Below, one piece after another: positions 45,192 to 53,707 of a stretch of 64,000 bases of DNA. Origin of the DNA: RZYY01 sp036794825 (GTDB taxonomy: Bacteria > Bacteroidota > Bacteroidia > Bacteroidales > 4484-276); NCBI GenBank assembly GCA_036794825.1, contig DAIRGA010000016.1, forward strand, positions 1 through 64,000, read 5' to 3'. A model generated the notes under the pieces. It was not told the origin of the DNA. It did not search any database and was given only the letters and a program-made list of their open reading frames with translations. Position 1 is the first letter of the stretch. Each line of letters begins with the position of its first letter. The position numbers and the translations under genes were made by a program.

Positions 45192-46322
45192 ATGAGAATA
45201 GGCATCGAAGCACAAAGGATTTTCAGACGCAAAAAACATGGCATGGACATGGTCGCGCTGGAGTCAGTAAGGACTTTACAGCGTATTGACAAGGAGAATG
45301 AGTACTTTATTTTCACCAACACGGGTGAGGATACAGCCTGTTTGAAAGAATCGGAAAATGTGAAAATCATCACATTTGAGGGAAGTTATCCGGTGTGGGA
45401 ACAGTTGAAATTGCCAAAAGAAGCAGCAAAATACAATCTCGATCTGCTGCACTGCACCTCCAACACAGCCCCCGTGAAGTGCCCGGTTCCATTAATAGTT
45501 ACTGTACACGACATCATATACTTTGACAAACATCCCCTTCTGGCCAAAGGCTACACTCCATACCAGCGATTCGGGAATCTTTACCGGAGGTACGTAGTCA
45601 GAAAAATCTTCAAAAGCGGCAAGATCATAATCACCGTTTCAAACTTTGAAAAAGAACACATTCTGCAACACTTTCCTGAGGTGAAAGAGAAATTGCGTGT
45701 GGTTTACAATGGAGTTGGGATTCATTTTAAACCCATAACCGATGTTGAAACACAGGTAGATATCAGGAGAAAATACAATCTTCCTCACCACTATCTGATG
45801 TTTCTTGGTAACACCGATCCGAAAAAAAACAGCGAAAATACCATTGTAGCCTTTGCAAAAGCCATGCAGGAGGGCAACCTTGATTACAACCTTGTAGTCG
45901 GTGATTTCGATCGCGAGCTTGTGAAAAGGTATCTTGAAAAAGCTGGCATGGAGAGATTTATCGAGCGAATTCATTTTCCCGGGTATATCAATAATGCCGA
46001 CATGCCGGCTCTGATTTCGATGGCCGAGTTTTATCTCTACCCCAGCAAGCGCGAAAGTTTCGGTATTCCGATTATCGAAGCAATGGCCTGCGGCACGCCG
46101 GTTATCACCTCCAACACCTCCTCGATGCCGGAAGTCGGCGGTGATGCAGCGCAATTTATTGATCCCTTCTCTATGCAGGACATGAAGGAAAAAATCATTT
46201 TGCTTGCAAACGATGTCGAACTTCGAAAGTCACTGACAGAAAAAGGATTCAGCAGGGCAGAGAAATTTACCTGGGAATCGTCGGCCCGAACCCTTTTAGA
46301 ATTATACAAAAAATTCAGCTAA
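45192..46322 (+). CDS. Family 4 glycosyltransferase
   Basis: This 376-residue protein is a retaining GT-B enzyme: MRIGIEAQRIFRRKKHGMDMVALES at the N-terminus, LLHCTSNTAP, VTVHDIIYF in the first domain, YLMFLGNTDPKKNSENTI at the start of the second, and the GT4 signature ESFGIPIIEAMACGTPVITSNTSSMPEVGGDAAQFIDP with the double-Glu motif E.......E. It would add a sugar to the lipid-linked unit in the cytoplasm. Translationally close to the upstream GT2 gene (5-nt gap). Confidence 0.93.
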   Translation: MRIGIEAQRIFRRKKHGMDMVALESVRTLQRIDKENEYFIFTNTGEDTACLKESENVKIITFEGSYPVWEQLKLPKEAAKYNLDLLHCTSNTAPVKCPVPLIVTVHDIIYFDKHPLLAKGYTPYQRFGNLYRRYVVRKIFKSGKIIITVSNFEKEHILQHFPEVKEKLRVVYNGVGIHFKPITDVETQVDIRRKYNLPHHYLMFLGNTDPKKNSENTIVAFAKAMQEGNLDYNLVVGDFDRELVKRYLEKAGMERFIERIHFPGYINNADMPALISMAEFYLYPSKRESFGIPIIEAMACGTPVITSNTSSMPEVGGDAAQFIDPFSMQDMKEKIILLANDVELRKSLTEKGFSRAEKFTWESSARTLLELYKKFS

Positions 46323-46355
46323 TCAGCTCATTATTAAACATATAAAAAGTGACTT

Positions 46356-47522
46356 ATGAAAGTATTGGAAATTATTTTCTGGCTCAGTTTGTTTATAACC
46401 TTTTATGCATTTCTCGGCTATGGAATCCTGCTATACTTTTTAGTCCTGATTAAAAGAGTTTTTGTGAAGAGGCAGCTACCGGGACAAAATTACGAGCCAA
46501 AAGTCAGCCTGGTAATTCCCTGTTTCAACGAGGCGCCGATACTCGACGATAAGGTGGCCAACTGCCGCTCGCTGGATTATCCAAAGGAAAAACTCGACAT
46601 CGTTTTCATCACCGATGGATCAACGGATAACTTCGCGGAAGTTTTAGGTAAATATCCTGATGTCAGGTTATTACACGAAAATCGCAGGGGAGGAAAAACT
46701 GCAGCGGAAAATCGAGCCATGAAACACATTGATAACGAAATAGTAATCTTTACCGATGCCAACACCGTGCTCAACCGTGAAGTGATCCGCAACATTGTCA
46801 GGCATTTTGAAAACCCTAAAACCGGTTGCGTATCAGGCGAAAAGAGAGTTTTGGCCGACGATAAGGATACAGCAACTGCCGGCGAGGGAATTTACTGGAA
46901 ATATGAGTCCCTTCTAAAACGGCTTGATTCTGAACTTTACAGCGCTGTCGGGGCCGCTGGCGAGCTGGTGGCTTTCCGCACTTCGCTGTACCGGGAAATG
47001 CCGGAAGATACATTACTCGACGATTTTATCCAGTCAATGCTCATAGCCTCTGAGGGTTACAAAATCGTTTATGACCCAGATGCCTATGCCATGGAGACGG
47101 GTTCGGCAAGCATTAAAGATGAATGGACCCGAAAAGTACGGATCAGCGCAGGGGGCTGGCAATCGGTAAAGCGACTGAGCGGCAAAATCACACCGCTGAA
47201 CAATTTCACCCTCTGGTTTCAATACATTTCGCACAGGGTGCTCCGCTGGACCGTAACTCCCTTCATGCTTCCACTGATGTTTTTGGTAAACCTTGTGCTG
47301 GTTTTCGGCGATTGCCACCTCTACAAAATTGTTTTTGCATTGCAGGTTTTATTTTATCTGGCAGCCCTTGCCGGTTGGTTTCTCGAAAACCGGAAAACCC
47401 GGCTTAAAATACTTTTTGTTCCCTATTATTTTTGCATGATGAACCTTGCAGCAATTTACGGCTTCAGGAGGTTTATGTCGGGGCCTCAAAAAGGCGCATG
47501 GGAAAAAGCAAAACGAAAATAA
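46356..47522 (+). CDS. Membrane-bound family 2 glycosyltransferase
   Basis: This 388-residue protein has an N-terminal membrane helix (about 5-32), a GT-A domain with VSLVIPCFNEAPILDDKVANC, VFITDGSTDN, FTDANTVLN (DxD position), DDFIQSMLIASEG and RKVRISAGGWQSV, then three C-terminal helices (about 300-375). The pattern is that of N-glycosyltransferase/IcaA-like GT2 proteins rather than WbbL-like ones. It follows the GT4 gene by 33 nt and precedes the hybrid kinase gene by 12 nt. Product unknown. Confidence 0.9.
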   Translation: MKVLEIIFWLSLFITFYAFLGYGILLYFLVLIKRVFVKRQLPGQNYEPKVSLVIPCFNEAPILDDKVANCRSLDYPKEKLDIVFITDGSTDNFAEVLGKYPDVRLLHENRRGGKTAAENRAMKHIDNEIVIFTDANTVLNREVIRNIVRHFENPKTGCVSGEKRVLADDKDTATAGEGIYWKYESLLKRLDSELYSAVGAAGELVAFRTSLYREMPEDTLLDDFIQSMLIASEGYKIVYDPDAYAMETGSASIKDEWTRKVRISAGGWQSVKRLSGKITPLNNFTLWFQYISHRVLRWTVTPFMLPLMFLVNLVLVFGDCHLYKIVFALQVLFYLAALAGWFLENRKTRLKILFVPYYFCMMNLAAIYGFRRFMSGPQKGAWEKAKRK

Positions 47523-47534
47523 CCATCATTTCAA

Positions 47535-49964
47535 ATGGATCAGGACTACTCACATCCACACAGCAGTTTATCCAAACATTCTTTTAAACAAAAAGGAATG
47601 AATGAGGCTATCTCTTTTCTTGAAGAGATCAATATGATTGCCAATGTTGGTGGATGGGAAATGGACCTGGAAAATAATGAGCTTCACTGGACGATGCAGA
47701 CCAGGCGCATCCAGGATTTGCCCGATGACTATCAACCTGATTTTCGAAAATCGCTTGGGTTTTACAAACCCGGTGAAAACCAGGAGCGACTGCAAAGACT
47801 GGTCAGGAGAGCGATTAAAGAAGGAATACCCTTTGATGAAGAGTTTCAGCTGATTACAGCAAAAGGCAGAGAAATTTGGGTACGTTCGATTTGCCGTCCC
47901 GTAATTTTCAACTCCCGCTGCACCCGTTTGTACGGTTCGGTACAGGATATAACCGGAATAAAGGAGCTTCTGAGCCAGAATGCGGAACTCACTGGTCTTT
48001 ACGATATAGTAGTTCAACTTTCAGGTAAGCTGATTCACTCAGAATTAGAACACATTGAAGATGAGATATTAAAGGCCTTAAAAACCCTGGGTGAGCTCAT
48101 TTTCGTTGAAAGGGTGTTTATCTTCGAGCCTGATGCGGACTTTGCCAATTTCATCATGACAAGGGAATGGTGTAATACAGGAATAAACCCTGAAATTGAT
48201 AACCACCGTAGCATCCCTGTTCAGCTTCTTGCAGCATGGCAAAAAAGTCTTGAAGAAGATCATCAGATTGTAATTCATAATGCACGGGAATTCTCCGAAA
48301 GGTTTCCTTCTGAGTACAAAATTTTTAGCCGGCTGTCAATCAATTCAGCAGTAATACTCCCGATGTTTTCAGGGAATAAACTGATCGGCCTGTTGGGTTT
48401 CAGCACGCATAATGTTCAATTGGCTTTTAATGAGCAAACCATTGCTCTGCTGACCATTGCAGCCGACATCATTGCCGGGAGCATCAGCAGGATAGATTAC
48501 GAAAAGTCGTTGATAGCAGCAAGGCAGGAGGCTGAGGCTGAAAGCAAGGCCAAGAGCGAGTTCCTGCTCAATATGGGTCATGAAATAAAAACCAGGCTGC
48601 ACGAAATACTGGGCTTCTCCGAACTTGTTTTATCATCCACAAAAGAGGAAAAGTCAAAACAACAGCTTGAAATCGTAGCGCAAAGCGGCAAAGCATTGCT
48701 GGGGCTTTTTGGCGACCTGCTGGAACTTTCGAAACTTGAACTATCCAGTGAAATCCAAAAGGATCCCACCAACCTCAAAGATATGCTCGAGGAGATCAAG
48801 CAACTTTTTTTGCCTGTGATCCAGAATAAGCAAATCGCTATCAGTCTCAACCTGCCCTCCGAACTACCGGTTTTTATGATAGACCAGCGGCGTTTGCGCC
48901 ATGCATTAATTAACCTGATCGGAAACGCCGTTAAATTCACCATGAGAGGAAGTGTGTCTGTCATTGTTACGTATCAGGAGGTAAACTACATGAACCATCT
49001 CTACAACATCAATATTGCAGTGAAAGACACCGGTATTGGAATCGCTGAAGGTATGAAGATGCAGATCACAGAGTTTTTCGACAAACCGGGATCGATATTC
49101 AAAAAACAAGGCGGCGAGGTCGGTTTGGGGCTTTACATTCTCAAAAGGCTCATATCCTTTTTTCAAGGCAAACTTTCGCTGCAAAGTGAACTGGGAAAAG
49201 GCTCAAAGTTCACCCTGCATATCGAAAACATAGAAGCTCTCAAAAAAAAACCAACCACAGAATCAATAGCGGAAAACACAGAGGCAATCCGATTTAAAGG
49301 GCAGAAGATTTTGCTGGTCGAAGACATGATTCATCATTTCATCATGGCGCAAACCTTCCTGGAGAACGATAACCTTGAACTGTTCCACGCAAAAAGCGGA
49401 GAAGAGGGGGTGGAAATGGCCAGAAAATTAGATCCGGATCTCATCCTTATGGACATAAATATGCCACCCGGAATAAATGGCTACCAGGCAACTACACTCA
49501 TTAAGCAAGACCCTGCAACGCGCAACATACCTGTAATTGCTTACACCACAAATACATACGACTGGGAAATGGAATCAAACAGGGAGCTGTTTTGTGATTT
49601 GCTGGAAAAAACCTCTATGAGCAGGCAAAAGCTCGTCGAGGTACTGATGAAACACCTGGATCATGATACCGAAGAAATTGACCAGCAAAAAATTGCTGGT
49701 TTTGATGAGCCCAGTCCAGCCGAGAATACAGAAATGCTGAAAGAACTCGTCGCTTCGTTCAGTCAGCGAATCACGAAATTGATTGATATTTTCGACATCA
49801 TGGAGATCGGAAATCTCATCGAAGATCTTGAAAATCAAAATTCTAACTTAAATTCCAGAAAATTGAATCTTTACCTTTCAGAGCTAAAAGATGCCAATGA
49901 CAGCTTTGATTTTGACAAACTCAACCATCTTTTTAAAAATTTTGAACAACGATTAATCCAATAG
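47535..49964 (+). CDS. Hybrid histidine kinase (PAS-GAF-HisKA-HATPase-REC)
   Basis: Domains of this 809-residue protein: PAS with PAC (about 35-140, GGWEMDLENNELHW and VRSICRPVIFN), GAF (about 155-315), HisKA with His349 in GHEIKTRLHEILGFSE, HATPase (about 445-570, with LINLIGNAVKFT, DTGIGIAEG and GLGLYILKRL), REC (about 590-715; LMDINMP with the phospho-Asp, and LLEKTS holding the switch Lys) and a C-terminal helical tail (about 720-809) that could be Hpt-like but lacks a clear phospho-His. No membrane segment, so it is cytoplasmic. The conserved Pro after His-Glu-Ile-x-Thr is replaced by Arg. It lies 3 nt before the second kinase gene. Confidence 0.92.
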   Translation: MDQDYSHPHSSLSKHSFKQKGMNEAISFLEEINMIANVGGWEMDLENNELHWTMQTRRIQDLPDDYQPDFRKSLGFYKPGENQERLQRLVRRAIKEGIPFDEEFQLITAKGREIWVRSICRPVIFNSRCTRLYGSVQDITGIKELLSQNAELTGLYDIVVQLSGKLIHSELEHIEDEILKALKTLGELIFVERVFIFEPDADFANFIMTREWCNTGINPEIDNHRSIPVQLLAAWQKSLEEDHQIVIHNAREFSERFPSEYKIFSRLSINSAVILPMFSGNKLIGLLGFSTHNVQLAFNEQTIALLTIAADIIAGSISRIDYEKSLIAARQEAEAESKAKSEFLLNMGHEIKTRLHEILGFSELVLSSTKEEKSKQQLEIVAQSGKALLGLFGDLLELSKLELSSEIQKDPTNLKDMLEEIKQLFLPVIQNKQIAISLNLPSELPVFMIDQRRLRHALINLIGNAVKFTMRGSVSVIVTYQEVNYMNHLYNINIAVKDTGIGIAEGMKMQITEFFDKPGSIFKKQGGEVGLGLYILKRLISFFQGKLSLQSELGKGSKFTLHIENIEALKKKPTTESIAENTEAIRFKGQKILLVEDMIHHFIMAQTFLENDNLELFHAKSGEEGVEMARKLDPDLILMDINMPPGINGYQATTLIKQDPATRNIPVIAYTTNTYDWEMESNRELFCDLLEKTSMSRQKLVEVLMKHLDHDTEEIDQQKIAGFDEPSPAENTEMLKELVASFSQRITKLIDIFDIMEIGNLIEDLENQNSNLNSRKLNLYLSELKDANDSFDFDKLNHLFKNFEQRLIQ

Positions 49965-49967
49965 CTT

Positions 49968-51077
49968 ATGGATGCCGAAAAACCAACAGTACTGATTGTT
50001 GACGACCAACCTATTAATCTTAAGCTGGCAGCGGAAGTTTTAAAAAAAGACTACCGTATTCTGATTGCCGACAACGGTGAAAAGGCCATCAGGGCAACCA
50101 GGGAGCGAAAACCAGATCTCATCCTGCTCGATATCATGATGCCCGAAACATCCGGCCTTGAGGTAGCAAGAATCTTAAAAGATGACCCCGAAACCAAAGA
50201 GATTCCCATCATTTTTCTTACTGCCAAAAATCAACCGGAAGACACTGTGGAAGCTTTCATGGCAGGTGGAGTGGATTATCTTACCAAGCCATTTCAGAAA
50301 CTCGAATTGTTGCAGAGGATAAAAACCCATATTCAGCTTAGTTTTCAGAAGAGAGAACTTTTTCAGACAGGGCTGGAACTCAGGCAGCTCAACGAAGAGA
50401 AAAACAAACTCTTCAGCATGGTGGCGCACGACCTGCGAAACTTTGTCGGCGGCAGCCTGGGATTGCTAAACATTACACTCGAAAAGTTTGACAAGCTCGA
50501 CAAGGATACGCTTAAAGAATACACAGAAATTGTAGTGGAAAATCTTGAAAAAACCACGGTGCTTATGAATGAACTCCTGGCCTGGTCGCGCAAGCATTCG
50601 CACACACTGGTATTCAACCCCGAAGAATTTGTTTTTTATTCGGAGGCAGAAAAAAACCTTGAGAACTACAAAATAATGGCAGAAGGCAAGAACATAACCC
50701 TCAGAAACCTGGTAAATAAAGAGTTTCAGATTTTCGGCGACAAACAGATGATCAACACCGTGCTTCGCAACCTGATACATAATGCCATAAAATACACCGG
50801 GATTGGCGGGAGTGTAGCAGTGAAATCCAGATCAGAAGGCAACCTGGTCTATATTTCGGTAAGCGACAATGGTATCGGCATTCCGGAGGATCAACTCCAC
50901 GCAATTTTTGAAGAGGTTGCTACTTCTCAGGTTGGAACCGGAGGAGAAAAAGGATCGGCAATTGGCCTGAAAGTTTGTAAAAATTATATTGACAAGCATC
51001 ACGGATTCATCCGGGCATTTAATAACCCTGATGGCGGAAGCACATTTGAGTTTTCGCTACCGGTAAAAAACATTTAA
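49968..51077 (+). CDS. Receiver-histidine kinase (REC-HisKA-HATPase)
   Basis: This 369-residue protein has an N-terminal receiver (1-120; acidic pair DD at 12-13, phospho-acceptor Asp55 in LLDIMMPE, LTAKNQ switch and TKPFQK lysine), a helical linker (120-145), HisKA with His154 in AHDLRNFVGG and HATPase (about 250-365; LRNLIHNAIKYT, DNGIGIPED, GSAIGLKVCKNYID). No membrane helix. It could receive phosphate from the preceding hybrid kinase and in turn phosphorylate the single-domain receiver at 29.2 kb (inference). The H-box Pro is replaced by Phe. Its start is 3 nt after the hybrid kinase stop. Confidence 0.92.
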   Translation: MDAEKPTVLIVDDQPINLKLAAEVLKKDYRILIADNGEKAIRATRERKPDLILLDIMMPETSGLEVARILKDDPETKEIPIIFLTAKNQPEDTVEAFMAGGVDYLTKPFQKLELLQRIKTHIQLSFQKRELFQTGLELRQLNEEKNKLFSMVAHDLRNFVGGSLGLLNITLEKFDKLDKDTLKEYTEIVVENLEKTTVLMNELLAWSRKHSHTLVFNPEEFVFYSEAEKNLENYKIMAEGKNITLRNLVNKEFQIFGDKQMINTVLRNLIHNAIKYTGIGGSVAVKSRSEGNLVYISVSDNGIGIPEDQLHAIFEEVATSQVGTGGEKGSAIGLKVCKNYIDKHHGFIRAFNNPDGGSTFEFSLPVKNI

Positions 51078-51129
51078 AAAGATCTAAATCACAGATAATC
51101 ATTTATTTATTAACTTAAAATTAGAAAAT

Positions 51130-52455
51130 ATGAAAATTGCAATTGTTGGATCGGGCTATGTTGGCCTGGTAACCGGCGCCTGCTTTGCCGAAGTTGGTAT
51201 TGATGTAACCTGCGTGGATATTGATGTAGCCAAAATTGAAAAACTGAAAAACGGCATCTCTCCCATTTACGAGCCTGGCCTTGATGATATGCTCAAGCGT
51301 AATATCGAGCGCGGCAGGTTAACCTTCACCACCGACCTCACCTCATGTGTAAACGAGAACGAAGTCATCTTTTCAGCAGTAGGCACCCCTCCGGATGAAG
51401 ATGGAAGTGCCGACCTGAAATATGTACTTGAAGTTGCCAGAACAGTAGGCAAAAACATGGACAAGCATCTCATAATTGTTACCAAAAGTACCGTGCCGGT
51501 GGGTACAGCCAAAAAAGTGAGAAAAGCTATCCAGGAGGAGTTGGATAAACGCGGGCTGAAACTATCCTTTGACGTAGTTTCCAACCCTGAATTTTTAAAA
51601 GAAGGTGCCGCTATTGACGATTTCATGAAACCTGACCGCATCGTAGTCGGAGTTGAAACAGATTTTGCCAGGGAGGTCATGACCAGGCTATACCGCCCTT
51701 TCACGCTGAACAACCACCCGGTAATTTTTATGGATGTACCCTCAGCCGAAATGACCAAATATGCCGCCAACGCCATGCTGGCCACACGTATCAGCTTTAT
51801 GAACGACATTGCCAACCTTTGCGAGATCGTCGGCGCCGATGTAAATATGGTTCGCCGCGGGATAGGAAGCGACTCGCGCATTGGTAGTAAATTCCTATAC
51901 TCTGGTATCGGGTATGGCGGATCTTGCTTTCCCAAAGATGTGCAGGCACTGATCAGAACCGGTGAAGAATACAACTACAATCTGCGGATAATCCAGGCAG
52001 TTGAAGATGTTAATGAAGATCAGAAGGCAGTGCTGTACAATAAACTGGTCAAATATTTCGACGGAAAACTCGATGGGCTGAACATCGCCATGTGGGGATT
52101 GTCGTTCAAACCACAAACCGACGACATGCGTGAGGCTCCTTCGCTGGTGCTTATTGACAAACTGATAAAAGCGGGCTGCAAGGTAAAAGCCTACGACCCC
52201 GCTGCCATGGAAGAAGCTCACCGGCGTATTGGTGATGTGATCGAATATGCCAAAGATCCGCTGGATGCCATTCTCGATGCTGATGCGCTGTTGATCGTAA
52301 CCGAATGGATCGAATTCCGGTTCCCCAACTATAAGATTATGCAAAAGCTTATGGCAAAGCATGTTATCTTCGACGGACGTAATATCTACGACCGTAAAGA
52401 GGTGAAAGAAGCCGGATTCGATTACTTCTGTATCGGAGTCAATACCGCCATTTAA
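51130..52455 (+). CDS. ugd: UDP-glucose 6-dehydrogenase
   Basis: This 441-residue protein has the NAD-binding start KIAIVGSGYVGLVTGACFAEVG, the middle-domain helix region, and the catalytic GYGGSCFPKD with Cys266, followed by the C-terminal NAD/UDP domain (WGLSFKPQTDDMREAPS, DALLIVTEW). It oxidises UDP-glucose twice to UDP-glucuronate (EC 1.1.1.22). The neighbour 17 nt downstream uses that product, so the pair supplies UDP-glucuronate and UDP-xylose for the exopolysaccharide. Length is normal. Confidence 0.96.
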   Translation: MKIAIVGSGYVGLVTGACFAEVGIDVTCVDIDVAKIEKLKNGISPIYEPGLDDMLKRNIERGRLTFTTDLTSCVNENEVIFSAVGTPPDEDGSADLKYVLEVARTVGKNMDKHLIIVTKSTVPVGTAKKVRKAIQEELDKRGLKLSFDVVSNPEFLKEGAAIDDFMKPDRIVVGVETDFAREVMTRLYRPFTLNNHPVIFMDVPSAEMTKYAANAMLATRISFMNDIANLCEIVGADVNMVRRGIGSDSRIGSKFLYSGIGYGGSCFPKDVQALIRTGEEYNYNLRIIQAVEDVNEDQKAVLYNKLVKYFDGKLDGLNIAMWGLSFKPQTDDMREAPSLVLIDKLIKAGCKVKAYDPAAMEEAHRRIGDVIEYAKDPLDAILDADALLIVTEWIEFRFPNYKIMQKLMAKHVIFDGRNIYDRKEVKEAGFDYFCIGVNTAI

Positions 52456-52472
52456 CTTAATCTCCGAAGAAA

Positions 52473-53408
52473 ATGAGAAAACGTATCCTTGTTACAGGAG
52501 GCGCCGGATTCCTCGGTTCGCACCTTTGCGAGAAGCTGCTAAATCAGGGCCATGATGTAGTTTGCGTTGACAACTACTTCACCGGCCAGAAGCAAAATGT
52601 GGTGCATCTGCTTAAACATCCTTATTTCGAGCTGGTGAGGCACGATGTTACCATGCCCTATTTTGTGGAGGTGGACGAAATTTACAATCTTGCCTGTCCG
52701 GCCTCTCCTATTCATTACCAGTACAATCCCATCAAAACGGTGAAGACTTCGGTGATGGGAGCCGTGAATATGCTGGGGTTGGCCAAACGCATCAGAGCCA
52801 AGATTTTACAGGCTTCCACAAGCGAGGTTTATGGCGATCCTGAAATTCATCCACAAACGGAAGATTACTGGGGACATGTGAACCCGATTGGCGAGCGAGC
52901 CTGTTATGACGAAGGAAAACGTGCCGCCGAAACGCTTTTTGTGAACTATCACAAGCAAAATGGCGTCAGAATCAAGATCATTCGCATCTTCAACACTTAT
53001 GGCCCACGCATGCATCCCAACGATGGCCGTGTAGTTTCCAATTTCATTGTGCAGGCTCTGCAAAACAAGGATATCACGATTTACGGAGATGGCTCTCAAA
53101 CCCGGAGTTTCTGCTATGTTGATGATCTGCTGGAGGGAATGGTCAAATTGATGAATACGGGTGACGAAATTACCGGCCCGATCAATGTGGGCAATCCTGG
53201 TGAATTTACCATTCTACAACTGGCCGAAATGGTAATTCGGATGACAGGCGCCAAATCAAAGATCATATACATGCCACTGCCTTCCGACGACCCAATGCAG
53301 CGCAAACCCGACATCACAAAAGCCCGGAATATTCTTGGCTGGGAACCCAAAATTCCTTTGGAGGAGGGATTGATGAAAACGATTGGGTATTTCAAAAATA
53401 CCATTTGA
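52473..53408 (+). CDS. UDP-glucuronate decarboxylase (UDP-xylose synthase)
   Basis: This 311-residue short-chain dehydrogenase/reductase has the NAD-binding motif GGAGFLGSHL, the catalytic Tyr145 and Lys149 in CYDEGKR, and the UXS-type stretches NLACPASPIHYQYNPIKT, STSEVYGDPEIHPQ and RIFNTYGPRMHPNDGRVVSN. It decarboxylates UDP-glucuronate to UDP-xylose (EC 4.1.1.35). Together with the dehydrogenase 17 nt upstream it forms a complete UDP-glucose to UDP-xylose route. The ACPASP and PRM motifs favour UXS over glucose 4-epimerase. It ends the polysaccharide locus before a strong terminator. Confidence 0.93.
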   Translation: MRKRILVTGGAGFLGSHLCEKLLNQGHDVVCVDNYFTGQKQNVVHLLKHPYFELVRHDVTMPYFVEVDEIYNLACPASPIHYQYNPIKTVKTSVMGAVNMLGLAKRIRAKILQASTSEVYGDPEIHPQTEDYWGHVNPIGERACYDEGKRAAETLFVNYHKQNGVRIKIIRIFNTYGPRMHPNDGRVVSNFIVQALQNKDITIYGDGSQTRSFCYVDDLLEGMVKLMNTGDEITGPINVGNPGEFTILQLAEMVIRMTGAKSKIIYMPLPSDDPMQRKPDITKARNILGWEPKIPLEEGLMKTIGYFKNTI

Positions 53409-53511
53409 TATTCAATGATTTAGAAAACTTCTAGTTTGCAGATCATCGAAAAATTTGAGCAGCAACTTCTCAAATTAATTCCAAAAAGGATTTTAATTTC
53501 AAAATTAATGG

Positions 53512-53546
53512 TCCGGACGAGCCTTAAACTCGTCCGGATTTTTTTT
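53512..53546 (+). terminator. Strong rho-independent terminator at the end of the exopolysaccharide locus
   Basis: TCCGGACGAG and CTCGTCCGGA form a perfect 10-bp stem around CCTTAAA, followed by eight T. It lies about 104 nt after the decarboxylase stop. The rest of the 299-nt gap to 53707 is AT-rich with no other feature seen. Confidence 0.95.
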
Positions 53547-53707
53547 GAAAACAATTTACACCCGGTTTAAATTACATTTTAATATTGTTGAATATCAATC
53601 CATTAACTACATGAACAACTTTTTTTTGCAGTCAGATATCAGCTAAAATCCTAATATTGTGAATTAATTAACGAAGTCCGTCTAACATTTCATTAATTCC
53701 ATAAAAT

